From Celeribacter sp. PS-C1 (GTDB lineage Bacteria; Pseudomonadota; Alphaproteobacteria; Rhodobacterales; Rhodobacteraceae), in contig NZ_JAHXRW010000003.1 of NCBI RefSeq assembly GCF_019429625.1, positions 310,001-374,000 on the forward strand: 64,000 nucleotides of DNA, in the 5' to 3' direction. Each line of letters starts with the position of its first letter. Positions within the stretch are counted from its first letter, which is position 1. Positions 32,567 to 41,043 of the stretch are shown one piece after another. The position numbers were made by a program, and so were the translations under genes. The notes under the pieces were generated by a model that did no database searches, had not been told where the DNA came from, and saw nothing but the letters and a program-made list of their open reading frames with translations.

Positions 32567-35347
32567 TCACGACCTCGACACGGCCCGGTCCAGCACCTCA
32601 GAAATCACGCGGGCTGCGGCTTCCGCCCGGCTGCGCAGCTCTTCGGACAAGGCTTCCATCGACACCGCCCCGTTCGAGCGGCGCAAAAAGTCGCGCCCAC
32701 CCGCGCCTATAGCTTCCGGGTCCAGCTTTTCGCCGGTCAAAAGCCGTGCTGCCGATTGCAGTCGCCACATCAGGCGATAGGTTTCGACCAGCAACGCATA
32801 TTCATCGCCCGTCAGCCACTTCGCCGCCCGTCCAGCGCCCAGTTGCGCATAGATGTCCTGCTCCGCGCTGCCCGCCAAAAGGGCGGCGGTTTCGGCCAAA
32901 AGCTCGATGTCCATCATCCGACCGGGACCGTTTTTCGGGTCCCAATCGCTGCCAGGTTTGGCCTCGGCCAATCGCTCGCGCATCTCGCGGGTTTCTTGGC
33001 GAATGCGGGCCTCGTCTCGCAGGTCCGCAATCAGATCGGTGCGGAAATCTTCCACACCGCACATCAGGTCTGAATCCCCCGCCAGCGCCCGTCCCCGCGT
33101 CAACGCGAGATGTTCCCAGACCCAAGCCTCGGTCTTCTGATAGCTCATGAAGCTCTCAAACGAGGTTGCCACCGGCCCCTGTTTGCCCGACGGACGAAGC
33201 CGCATATCGACCTCGTAGAGCCGTCCTTCGGCGGTCTGGGTGGTGATCGCGGTTATAAGCGCTTGGGTCAGACGGGCATAATATGTGCGCGACGGCAAAG
33301 GCTTGCGCCCCTCGGAGGCTTCCACGCCTCCTGCGTCATAGATCACGATCATGTCGAGATCAGAGGCCGCCGTCAGCCGCCCTGCGCCCAAGGACCCCAT
33401 CCCCAAAACCATCGCGCCACGCCCCGGAGGCGTGCCATGTTTGCGGGAAAACTCCGCCACGACGGGCGGGTAAAGCGCGGCCACACAGGCCGCCGCGACA
33501 TCGCAATATTGCGCGCCCGCCTGGTCGGCTGTGATCAGATCGCGCAATTGATGGACGCCGACGCGGAAATGCCATTCCTTGGCCCAACGGCGACAGACGT
33601 CGAGTTGACGTTCATAATCCCCCGCCTCTTCCAAATGCTTGGCCAAATCCGCGATCAGGGCCTCGCGCCCCGGCCAAGGCGCAAAGAATCCGCCGCCGAT
33701 CACCGCATCCAGAACGCTGGCATTGCGCGACAGGTAGCGCGCCAGATGCGGCGCGGTAGAGACGATGTCGAGGATCAGATCGATGAGTTGCGGATTGGCC
33801 TCGAAAAGCGCGAAAAGCTGCACGCCAGACGGCAAGCCCTTGAGAAAGCCGTCGAGATGCGCGAGCGCCTCTGACGGTTTATCGAGGTTCTGGATACGGC
33901 GCAAAAGTTCGGGTTTGAGGCGGGTGAAAATCTCCTGCGCCCGCGTTGTCCGCAGGCAGGGATAGGTCGACCAGCGTGCGGTGATCTCAGCCTCTTCCGC
34001 CGAAAGCTCCGGCGCAGGGGCGGCGTCCCCCGGCGCAAAGAAATCCTCGGTCAGCGCGTTGACCCGTTCGCAGCGCTCGGCGATCTCGGCGCGCATTTCG
34101 GGCACTGTCGTCCCCATCAAAGCGGCCAGCCGGTCGAATTCTTCGGGCGAGGTCGGCAGGCTGTGGGTCTGTTGATCGCGCAGCATCTGGAGCCGGTGCT
34201 CGACCTCGCGATGGGCGATGTAATCAGTGCTGAGCGTCGCGGCGACCTCATCCTCCACCCAGCCCTTTTCCGCCAGCACCTTGAGCGCCGGCACGGTTTC
34301 ACGCAGCCGCAGATCGGGGTCGCGCCCGCCCGCGATCAACTGTCGGGTCTGAGCGAAGAACTCGATCTCGCGGATGCCGCCATAGCCCAATTTCATATTG
34401 TGGCCTTCGAGGCAGAGCGCGCCACCGAGACCTTTGTGCGCGCGGATTTTCAGCCGCATGTCATGCGTCTCGCGAATGGCGTTAAAATCGAGGTGCTTGC
34501 GCCACACGAAAGGCGTCATATCCTTCAAAAACCGCGCGCCAGCCTCCATGTCACCGGCACAGGTGCGGGCCTTGATATAGGCCGCGCGCTCCCAGGTGCG
34601 CCCAACGCTTTCGTAATACCGCTCGGCGGCATCCATCGCGAAACAGACGGGCGTCACCGACGGATCGGGCCGCAGGCGAAGATCGGTGCGGAAGACATAA
34701 CCCTCACCGGTCAGATCCGAGAGCGTCGCCATTGCCTTGCGCGTTGCGCGAATGAAACCCGCGCGGGCCTCCATCCGGTCGATGCCATCGAAACGGCTCT
34801 CATCAAAGAGGCAAATCAGGTCAATATCGGAGGAATAATTCAATTCCCCCGCCCCGTGTTTGCCCATGGCGATCGCGAACATGCCACCACAGCTTTCAAT
34901 GTCGTCTTCGGTTTGGCCGGGGATTTTGCCGCGTGTAATCTCGCGCGCCACATGCGCCCGGATCGCCACATGGGTAGCGCGGTCGGCCAAGAGCGACAGC
35001 GCGCCGGTAACTTCGAACAGCCCCCAGACGCCCGCCACATCGCACAGCGCCGACAAAAGCGCCACGCGGCGCTTGGCCTGTCTTAGTCCAGCGTTGATCT
35101 GATCGAAGGGCAGCGCCTCAATACGGGCGATTTCGGCCTTGAGCGCCGCTTCCGGGGCGTCGAGCGCGTCGGTCAACCACTCTGCCTCTTTCAAGATCAA
35201 ACCATGTAAGTAAGGCGCCGATCCTGCCGCGCCTTCTATCACATCCGCCACGGCACCGGTCACCGCAGGCAAGGCCGCACGGGCTTCCGCGCCGCGTTCT
35301 GGTTCATAGGCGCGCGGGCTTCGGGTGATCCGGGATTCAAACGTCAT
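32567..35347 (-). CDS. glnE: Glutamine synthetase adenylyltransferase / adenylyl-removing enzyme
   Basis: 926 residues with two nucleotidyltransferase domains separated by regulatory helices. The first, adenylyl-removing, centres on YSSDIDLICLFDESR, and the second, adenylylating, on LGMGSLGAGRLTAASDLDMIVIYD. It modifies glutamine synthetase in response to PII, adjusting nitrogen assimilation. The start ATG 35347 follows GGAGGAAC; a longer open frame upstream is unlike the family. Length is normal for GlnE. Confidence 0.95.
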   Translation of the reverse strand: MTFESRITRSPRAYEPERGAEARAALPAVTGAVADVIEGAAGSAPYLHGLILKEAEWLTDALDAPEAALKAEIARIEALPFDQINAGLRQAKRRVALLSALCDVAGVWGLFEVTGALSLLADRATHVAIRAHVAREITRGKIPGQTEDDIESCGGMFAIAMGKHGAGELNYSSDIDLICLFDESRFDGIDRMEARAGFIRATRKAMATLSDLTGEGYVFRTDLRLRPDPSVTPVCFAMDAAERYYESVGRTWERAAYIKARTCAGDMEAGARFLKDMTPFVWRKHLDFNAIRETHDMRLKIRAHKGLGGALCLEGHNMKLGYGGIREIEFFAQTRQLIAGGRDPDLRLRETVPALKVLAEKGWVEDEVAATLSTDYIAHREVEHRLQMLRDQQTHSLPTSPEEFDRLAALMGTTVPEMRAEIAERCERVNALTEDFFAPGDAAPAPELSAEEAEITARWSTYPCLRTTRAQEIFTRLKPELLRRIQNLDKPSEALAHLDGFLKGLPSGVQLFALFEANPQLIDLILDIVSTAPHLARYLSRNASVLDAVIGGGFFAPWPGREALIADLAKHLEEAGDYERQLDVCRRWAKEWHFRVGVHQLRDLITADQAGAQYCDVAAACVAALYPPVVAEFSRKHGTPPGRGAMVLGMGSLGAGRLTAASDLDMIVIYDAGGVEASEGRKPLPSRTYYARLTQALITAITTQTAEGRLYEVDMRLRPSGKQGPVATSFESFMSYQKTEAWVWEHLALTRGRALAGDSDLMCGVEDFRTDLIADLRDEARIRQETREMRERLAEAKPGSDWDPKNGPGRMMDIELLAETAALLAGSAEQDIYAQLGAGRAAKWLTGDEYALLVETYRLMWRLQSAARLLTGEKLDPEAIGAGGRDFLRRSNGAVSMEALSEELRSRAEAAARVISEVLDRAVSRS

Positions 35348-35502
35348 GACTGTTCCTCCAACTGCCTTAAAAGAGCGGATTTTTGACCCGGAGTGCAAGC
35401 CCATTCGACCTACGCCTTCGGACGCAAAAGGCCTGCGCAGGGGTGCGCCTTGACTCTTTGAACCAAGACGCGCCCTCTGGGCGCAAAGACAAAGGACTGA
35501 CG

Positions 35503-36753
35503 ATGCCACAGGACAGCCAAACCCGCTTTGATGACGAACTTGAAACCCGTTTGATGCGCTACGCCGCGATCGACAGTCAAAGCGATGCGAATTCTCAAAG
35601 CTCTCCCAGCACCGCGCGGCAATATGACATGCTGAGGCTGTTGGAGGCGGAGTTGACAGAGATCGGCGCGGAGGATGTTGAGATCACAGAGTATGGCACG
35701 GTTCTTGCCACCATTCCCGGCACTGCCGCGGGTCCAACCGTCGGATTTTTGGCCCATGTCGACACCGCACCACAGTTCAACGCAACGGGTGTGAAACCCC
35801 GCGTGATCAAGGGCTATAACGGCGGTGACATCACCTATCCGGACAATGCCGAACTGATCCTCTCGCCCACCGAATTTCCCTATCTCGCAGAAAAACAGGG
35901 ACATGACATCATCACTGCCTCGGGCACCACGCTCTTGGGTGGCGACGACAAGGCAGGCGTGGCGATCATCATGACGGCGGCGCGACATCTATTAGCCAAC
36001 CCTGAGATCAAACACCCGCCGCTGCGCATTGCCTTTACCCCGGATGAGGAGATCGGGCGCGGTGTCGATGCGGCCCTGCCGAAAGATCTGGCCGCCGATT
36101 TCGCCTATACCTTCGACGGTGGCGAGGTGGGCGAGATCGTCTACGAGACCTTCTCGGCCGATGGCGCCGAAATCGTGGTCAAAGGCGTCTCGATCCACCC
36201 GGGACACGCCAAGGACAAGCTGGTGAATGCCATTCATTTGGCGTCCAAAATCATCCAGACCCTGCCGCAATCGGTCATGGTGCCGGAGACCACAGACGGC
36301 CACGAGGGCTTCATCCACGCAACCGATATGGTGGGCGGCTCATCGGAGATGAAAATCTCACTGATCTTGCGGGATTTCGAACGCGAGGGCCTCGCCGAGA
36401 AAGGCGAGATTGTGCGCAAGGTCTGCGAGGCGGTGGCGGCCACTGAGCCGCGTGCCGAGATCACCTGCACAGTCACGCCGCAATACCGCAACATGCGCTA
36501 TTGGCTGGAGGAGGATATGACGCCCGTCGATCTGGCGCGGGACGCCTGTCGCGCGCTTGGGATCGAGCCAATGTCCGTGCCGATCCGGGGCGGCACGGAT
36601 GGGTCGCGGCTGACCGAAATGGGGGTGCCGACGCCGAACCTCTTTACAGGCATGCAAAACATCCACGGCCCTTTGGAGTGGATTTCGGTGCAGGATATGG
36701 CGCTGGCGACCGAGCTCTGTCTTGAGCTGGCCGGATTGGCTGTGGAGGGCTAA
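35503..36753 (+). CDS. pepT: Peptidase T (tripeptide aminopeptidase)
   Basis: 416 residues of the M20 metallopeptidases. Zinc-binding motifs are FLAHVDTAP, TTLLGGDDKAGVA, TPDEEIGRG and FDGGEVGEI; the dimerisation lid segment is VSIHPGHAKDKLVNAI. The end includes the last zinc His in GMQNIHGPLEW. It cleaves the N-terminal residue from tripeptides in the cytoplasm. AAAGGA lies seven bases before ATG 35503. It is divergent from glnE. Confidence 0.95.
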   Translation: MPQDSQTRFDDELETRLMRYAAIDSQSDANSQSSPSTARQYDMLRLLEAELTEIGAEDVEITEYGTVLATIPGTAAGPTVGFLAHVDTAPQFNATGVKPRVIKGYNGGDITYPDNAELILSPTEFPYLAEKQGHDIITASGTTLLGGDDKAGVAIIMTAARHLLANPEIKHPPLRIAFTPDEEIGRGVDAALPKDLAADFAYTFDGGEVGEIVYETFSADGAEIVVKGVSIHPGHAKDKLVNAIHLASKIIQTLPQSVMVPETTDGHEGFIHATDMVGGSSEMKISLILRDFEREGLAEKGEIVRKVCEAVAATEPRAEITCTVTPQYRNMRYWLEEDMTPVDLARDACRALGIEPMSVPIRGGTDGSRLTEMGVPTPNLFTGMQNIHGPLEWISVQDMALATELCLELAGLAVEG

Positions 36754-36780
36754 TCCCGAAACGTCTCGCCCCTGCCCCAG

Positions 36781-37254
36781 TTAGAGAGCCCGCTGCGCAA
36801 AAGCGGCGAGCAATGTGGGGAAGCTGTCCATCTCCGGCATAGCGTCGAATTTATGCGGCGCAGGCGTGTCGGCCCAGGGCAGCTTGTTCGCCAACATAGT
36901 CTCGATAAAGGGCGTGGCCCAGCCCATGACATCCGAGTCCGACAGGTCGAACAGCGTCGGGCGAATATTGACGAGCGCGTCAAAGCCGGTGATGCGGGTG
37001 AACATCCATGTCATGCAATTCGGACAGCAATAATGGTCGAGATCGGGCCCTTTGGCACCACCTTTGACCACCTCGCCCTTTGCAACGCGAAAGCCCTCGG
37101 CAGGCACCATGGCCGTCAGAGAAAACGCGCTCGCACTCATTTTCTGACAGCCCGTGCAATGACAGGCCGCGGTCATCACCGGCGCTTGAGAAACTTCGAT
37201 CTCAACAGCGCCGCAGCGGCAATTGCCAATTTTAGATAGAATTTTATCGGGCAT
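36781..37254 (-). CDS. GFA-family (CENP-V/glutathione-dependent) zinc protein
   Basis: 157 residues. Zinc cysteines occur as NCRCGAVEIE, ACHCTGCQKMS and CCPNCMTWMF, the pattern of the GFA (formaldehyde-activating enzyme) fold. Most members of this broad family do not act on formaldehyde, so the role is open. It is a single gene converging on pepT. Confidence 0.88.
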   Translation of the reverse strand: MPDKILSKIGNCRCGAVEIEVSQAPVMTAACHCTGCQKMSASAFSLTAMVPAEGFRVAKGEVVKGGAKGPDLDHYCCPNCMTWMFTRITGFDALVNIRPTLFDLSDSDVMGWATPFIETMLANKLPWADTPAPHKFDAMPEMDSFPTLLAAFAQRAL

Positions 37255-37350
37255 GGGCAGAACCTTATCTCAGACGTCACCACGGTATGCCACCTAGCAA
37301 GACGATACTCCGGACGTTCAACTGAAAGGTCACTCATGAGGGACTTGCGT

Positions 37351-37381
37351 AAAAAAACGGCCCCTCTTTCGAGCGGCCGTT
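37351..37381 (-). terminator. Terminator of the outer-membrane barrel gene
   Basis: AACGGCC (37356-37362) pairs with GGCCGTT (37375-37381). On the minus strand the stem runs into a seven-T tract. Confidence 0.82.
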
Positions 37382-37406
37382 CCCCTGTCTCAGTTTTTGC
37401 GAAAAC

Positions 37407-38054
37407 TCAGAATTTATAGCCCAAACGCAGGGAGATGGAATCCACATCCGGACCTGCTTCGTAAGACGACCCCATCACGTCATATGTCAACTCACGACGG
37501 GACCATTCGAGACCCACGAGGAAATTCTCCTTGATCAGCATATCGGCGCCAAGACCGTAGGCAATGCCGTCTTCATCGAGGGACACAGAGCCGGTCGGCG
37601 TCGGACCGGAAATCTCGGACTGCGCGTAGCCGACAAAACCATAGGCCAAGATATTGCCGAAGCTGTAGCCAAGACGACCGCGCAGCTCGAGAACCTCGTC
37701 CTGCTTGACCCCGGGGGCCGCACCGTCAAAGCCGGCATCGAGCGCCATGTAGTCAAGCTCACCACCGAAGACGATATTGTTGATCTGCCAGTTGTAACCG
37801 ACGAAGAGGCCGGCGGCGGTGCTGTCATCCATCTCCGGCAGGCCGCCCATGACGGGGGCATTGGTGTCAAAATCGCCGCTCATCATGTTGGCGGAGACAC
37901 CGCCGTAAAACCCGGCCCAGGATGTATCGACGGCAGCTTTAGCCGGCGCGATGACTGCGGGGGTTTCGACGGCCGGGTCATAGGACCCTGCGGTGGCGGC
38001 GGTTGCAATAAAGGTGGCGGCCAAGCCAAATGCGATTGCACGGGACATACTCAT
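37407..38054 (-). CDS. Outer-membrane beta-barrel protein (OmpA/Opa-like)
   Basis: 215 residues. A cleavable signal peptide (FIATAATAG) leads to a linker with Pro and Ala, and then an eight-strand-type barrel: WAGFYGGVSANMM, AGLFVGYNWQINNIVFGGELDY, ELRGRLGYSFGNILAYGFVGYA, and the C-terminal strand SISLRLGYKF ending in Phe, the outer-membrane insertion signal. Typical of small alphaproteobacterial porin-like barrels; its role is structural or adhesive. It has its own terminator and is divergent from the DUF2852 gene. Confidence 0.88.
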   Translation of the reverse strand: MSMSRAIAFGLAATFIATAATAGSYDPAVETPAVIAPAKAAVDTSWAGFYGGVSANMMSGDFDTNAPVMGGLPEMDDSTAAGLFVGYNWQINNIVFGGELDYMALDAGFDGAAPGVKQDEVLELRGRLGYSFGNILAYGFVGYAQSEISGPTPTGSVSLDEDGIAYGLGADMLIKENFLVGLEWSRRELTYDVMGSSYEAGPDVDSISLRLGYKF

Positions 38055-38368
38055 ACTCCTGATAACGATATGTACTTTTTAACGTTCGGTCAGAAATAGA
38101 GAACGCGTCAGCGGGTTCAAGACATTAAATTCCGCAAGTTCTCAAAACCATATTTACGTTGCAGATTCGCAACCGGGGGAATTTTGGACCTACCCTCCCC
38201 CACAAATTAAGCTCCACAACCATTTGGGAAAAAAGAGTATTTCCAACTAATGTAAAAAACATTCACATTACCCCTTGCGCGACAGATACAAGCCTCCCAT
38301 CTTGGTAATGTGAAAAGCATTCACATCAACCGAAACACAAACCTCACTTCTTCGAAAGGGAACCCCAA
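38055..38368. other. Divergent promoter region, barrel gene / DUF2852
   Basis: 314 bases, AT-richer than the surroundings. It holds two copies of a dyad (annotated separately) close to the DUF2852 gene; no small gene seen. Confidence 0.5.
38251..38325 (+). promoter_or_regulatory. Two dyad operators TGTGAA-N5-TTCACA upstream of the DUF2852 gene
   Basis: TGTAAAAAACATTCACA (38251-38267) and TGTGAAAAGCATTCACA (38309-38325) are two copies of the same dyad, the second perfect in its arms, 58 bases apart. The second lies 44 bases before the ATG. Two such sites point to one dimeric regulator, perhaps binding with looping. The regulator is unknown. Confidence 0.6.
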
Positions 38369-38845
38369 ATGACCCATGTCGCCTCCACTTACGCCCCCGC
38401 CGGGACCGCACAGAGCTGGTTTCGCCGCGCTGAGGCCTGGCTTGACGACAAGGGCAAAGGCGCCTGGATCGCGGCTATGGTCCTTGGCTTTATCTTTGTC
38501 TGGCCCGTCGGCCTCGCCCTTCTCGCTTATATGATCTGGAGCAAAAGAATGTTCGCTTGCAAACACCGTTCTGAATTCGGCCCGCGTGGTCGCCAAATGT
38601 CCCGCAACCGCTTCCGCACAGCGCACGCCGCAACGCGGTCGTCCGGCAACACGGCTTTCGACGCCTATAAAGAAGAAACCCTGCGCCGCCTCGAAGAGGA
38701 ACAGGACCAGTTCGAAACCTTCCTCGAGCGTCTTCGCGCCGCCAAGGACAAGGCCGAGTTCGACCAGTTCATGAACGACCGCGCCAAACGAGCCACCGAG
38801 GAGCACGCCGAGGCCGACGCGTCCGAGAAAAAAGAGAACGAGTAA
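38369..38845 (+). CDS. DUF2852 protein
   Basis: 158 residues. A membrane helix (GAWIAAMVLGFIFVWPVGLALLAYM, split here as residues about 31-56) is followed by a basic stretch and a coiled-coil-like segment (YKEETLRRLEEEQDQFETFL) with an acidic end. This is the DUF2852 layout known from alphaproteobacteria; its function is unknown. A GAAAGG site precedes the ATG. The two dyads upstream suggest strong regulation. Confidence 0.87.
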   Translation: MTHVASTYAPAGTAQSWFRRAEAWLDDKGKGAWIAAMVLGFIFVWPVGLALLAYMIWSKRMFACKHRSEFGPRGRQMSRNRFRTAHAATRSSGNTAFDAYKEETLRRLEEEQDQFETFLERLRAAKDKAEFDQFMNDRAKRATEEHAEADASEKKENE

Positions 38846-38904
38846 TCCTCAAGCGAGCCCCACTTGTATCGCAGGCGGGGCTTGCCCACATAGGAGACAG
38901 GACA

Positions 38905-39393
38905 ATGAGTATGATGATGCCCGAAGACAGATTTGGCGACAGCCGTGACGAAATCCACTGGGGCCTTCCCGACCCCGACCGCCAGTCCGCCTTTTACGAT
39001 ATGGTGGCCACCAAACGTGCGCTGGCCTTTCTGGTCGACTTGATCATCGGTGTGGTGATTGCCGCACTCATCGTGCCTTTCACCGCTTTCACCGGCATCT
39101 TCTTTTTCCCCTTCCTCGTAGCCGTGGTGAGCTTCGCCTATCGGGTGATCACCATCGCCAACGGATCGGCGACCTGGGGGATGCGCCTCATGGGTATCGA
39201 GTTCCGCGACCGCAATGGCGCGCGCTTCGATCTGGGAATGGCCGCGCTGCACACCACACTGTTTACTGTCTGGTGTTCGGTGGGGATTTTGCAGGTCGTC
39301 TCCGTCGTCCTCATGGCCACCACCGCGCGTGCGCAGGGCCTGACCGACCTGATCCTCGGCACAGCCGCGATCAACCGTCCGTCGAGTTACTGA
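38905..39393 (+). CDS. RDD-family membrane protein
   Basis: 162 residues. The RDD pattern is seen as ATKRALAFLVDLIIG (Arg, Asp), followed by three to four membrane helices and TWGMRLMGIEFRDRNGA. The family has been linked to ion transport, but function here is unknown. AGGAGACAGG precedes ATG 38905. It is followed on the same strand by bpt. Confidence 0.87.
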   Translation: MSMMMPEDRFGDSRDEIHWGLPDPDRQSAFYDMVATKRALAFLVDLIIGVVIAALIVPFTAFTGIFFFPFLVAVVSFAYRVITIANGSATWGMRLMGIEFRDRNGARFDLGMAALHTTLFTVWCSVGILQVVSVVLMATTARAQGLTDLILGTAAINRPSSY

Positions 39394-39587
39394 ACTGGGT
39401 CCGGCGAAAAGCGCCCTTGGTAGCGCCCAAACAGTTTCAAATTTCAGGCAAATGGGGGCCGTTTGGCTCCCTTTGTCGCATCCGGACGGCTTTTCTACAT
39501 GTCCCCCTTGGCGAATGGCAACGGAGTTGCTACCTTTTTGATCAAGCTGTTAACCCGTCCTTCGTGAATTCATCGTAAGTCCACCCC

Positions 39588-40436
39588 ATGCGTCACTCCC
39601 TCCCTTTAGCGCCGCAGTTTTACGTGACGGCCCCTCAGCCCTGCCCCTATCTCGAGGGCCGGATGGAGCGAAAGCTTTTCACATCTTTGCAAGGCGAAAA
39701 CGCCAATCAGCTGAATGACAGCCTGTCGAAACAGGGGTTTCGCCGGTCGCAGAATGTGCTCTACCGCCCGACTTGCGCCGACTGCAGCGCGTGTCTCTCG
39801 GCGCGCATCCGGGTTGCAGATTTCAAACCGTCGAAATCGCAGCGCCGGACGATCAACAAGAACAAATACCTGAAACGCGGCGCCACCTCGCCTTGGGCCA
39901 CCGAGGCGCAATATGAGCTGTTCCGCGAATATCTCGAGACTCGTCACGCCGATGGCGGCATGGCGGATATGGACGTTTTTGAGTTCGCTGCGATGATCGA
40001 GGAAACCCCGATCCGCACCCGCGTCATCGAATATTACATCCCAAGTGAGAGCGGCCGCCCACGCGAACTGGCCGCGACCTGTCTGACGGACCTGTTGGAT
40101 GACGGGCTGTCGATGGTCTACTCGTTTTACAAACCCGATCTGATCAAGGACAGCCTCGGCACCTATGTGATCCTCGACCACATCGAGATCGCGCGCGAGG
40201 CGGGTCTTCCCTATGTCTACCTTGGCTATTGGGTGCCGGGCTCACCGAAAATGGGCTACAAAGCGCGGTTCTCCGCACTTGAGGTCTATCAGGGCGGTCA
40301 ATGGGTGGATCTCAAGGACCCCGAAGAGTTTGAGCAAGACACACATCCGCTGGAGAGCGAGCCAATCGCTCAGCAGGTGGCAAAGATTGACCTGCCGGAT
40401 ATGCAGGGTTCAGGGCACAATACGCCTGAGTTTTGA
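39588..40436 (+). CDS. bpt: Leucyl/arginyl-tRNA-protein transferase of the Bpt/Ate type
   Basis: 282 residues of the aminoacyl-tRNA:protein transferase family homologous to eukaryotic ATE1. Cysteines in [16 protein letters not shown], plus [27 protein letters not shown] and [16 protein letters not shown], are characteristic. Bpt transfers leucine to N-terminal Asp/Glu, marking proteins for ClpS/ClpAP. There is no clear ribosome site before ATG 39588. It ends at a convergent terminator. Confidence 0.92.
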   Translation: MRHSLPLAPQFYVTAPQPCPYLEGRMERKLFTSLQGENANQLNDSLSKQGFRRSQNVLYRPTCADCSACLSARIRVADFKPSKSQRRTINKNKYLKRGATSPWATEAQYELFREYLETRHADGGMADMDVFEFAAMIEETPIRTRVIEYYIPSESGRPRELAATCLTDLLDDGLSMVYSFYKPDLIKDSLGTYVILDHIEIAREAGLPYVYLGYWVPGSPKMGYKARFSALEVYQGGQWVDLKDPEEFEQDTHPLESEPIAQQVAKIDLPDMQGSGHNTPEF

Positions 40437-40441
40437 AACGA

Positions 40442-40466
40442 AAACGCGGCCGGATGGGCCGCGTTT
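40442..40466. terminator. Convergent terminator between bpt and a hypothetical gene
   Basis: AAACGCGGCC (40442-40451) / GGCCGCGTTT (40457-40466), followed by TGTTTTTG on the plus strand. Flanked by genes converging from both sides. Confidence 0.85.
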
Positions 40467-40493
40467 GTTTTTGAGCTCACCGGATCAACCAGC

Positions 40494-40928
40494 TTAGTGA
40501 ACCATCATAGCCCGCGGGTCGGTCCGAAGCGTGGCGTCGATCAACAGGCCCAGTTGTTCCGCCATGGAGACGGCCAAGGGCGCAATGTCTGCGCGCAGCA
40601 TCAGCATGGCCATGAGCGTGGCGTCTTCGCGTTTGCCGCGGGCGGCGAGGTTCACGAATTGCGCCAGAACCGCTTCATCCGCCCCGAGGCAGTCACAGCG
40701 CATGCCGTGGCTCACCAAAGGGCGGCGCGCGTGGCGCGCGAAGACCAGCATCATCTGGTCGAACACCTTGCCCAAATCACTAGGCCCGCGCAACGCGTCT
40801 GACCTGCGAAACAGGGTCACGACCACCCGCCCCTGTTCCGAAATCTGAGAGAGCTTCCCCACCGGCTGCGCGCCGTCACGGGCGTCTTCAGAGATTTGAT
40901 CAATGGCACGGGCGGATTGGAAAGACAT
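40494..40928 (-). CDS. Hypothetical protein
   Basis: 144 residues, soluble, helical; no recognised domain. Notable parts are VVVTLFRRSDALRGPSDLG and HARRPLVSHGMRCDCLGADEA with two close cysteines. The normal codon use supports a real gene. It lies alone between two strong terminators. Confidence 0.65.
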   Translation of the reverse strand: MSFQSARAIDQISEDARDGAQPVGKLSQISEQGRVVVTLFRRSDALRGPSDLGKVFDQMMLVFARHARRPLVSHGMRCDCLGADEAVLAQFVNLAARGKREDATLMAMLMLRADIAPLAVSMAEQLGLLIDATLRTDPRAMMVH

Positions 40929-41008
40929 GGCGGTTCCCTAGCGTTTAAATACCTTAGTATTTCTATAAGACATTATGCGACGCGCAAGAGATTCTTTTCC
41001 ATAAAGAA

Positions 41009-41034
41009 AAACCCCGCCGAAATCGGCGGGGTTT
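41009..41034 (-). terminator. Terminator of the TRAP transporter operon
   Basis: AAACCCCGCCG (41009-41019), loop AAAT, CGGCGGGGTTT (41024-41034). On the minus strand it is followed by TTTCTTTA. Ten bases after the dctM stop. Confidence 0.9.
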
Positions 41035-41043
41035 GCAGTGATC

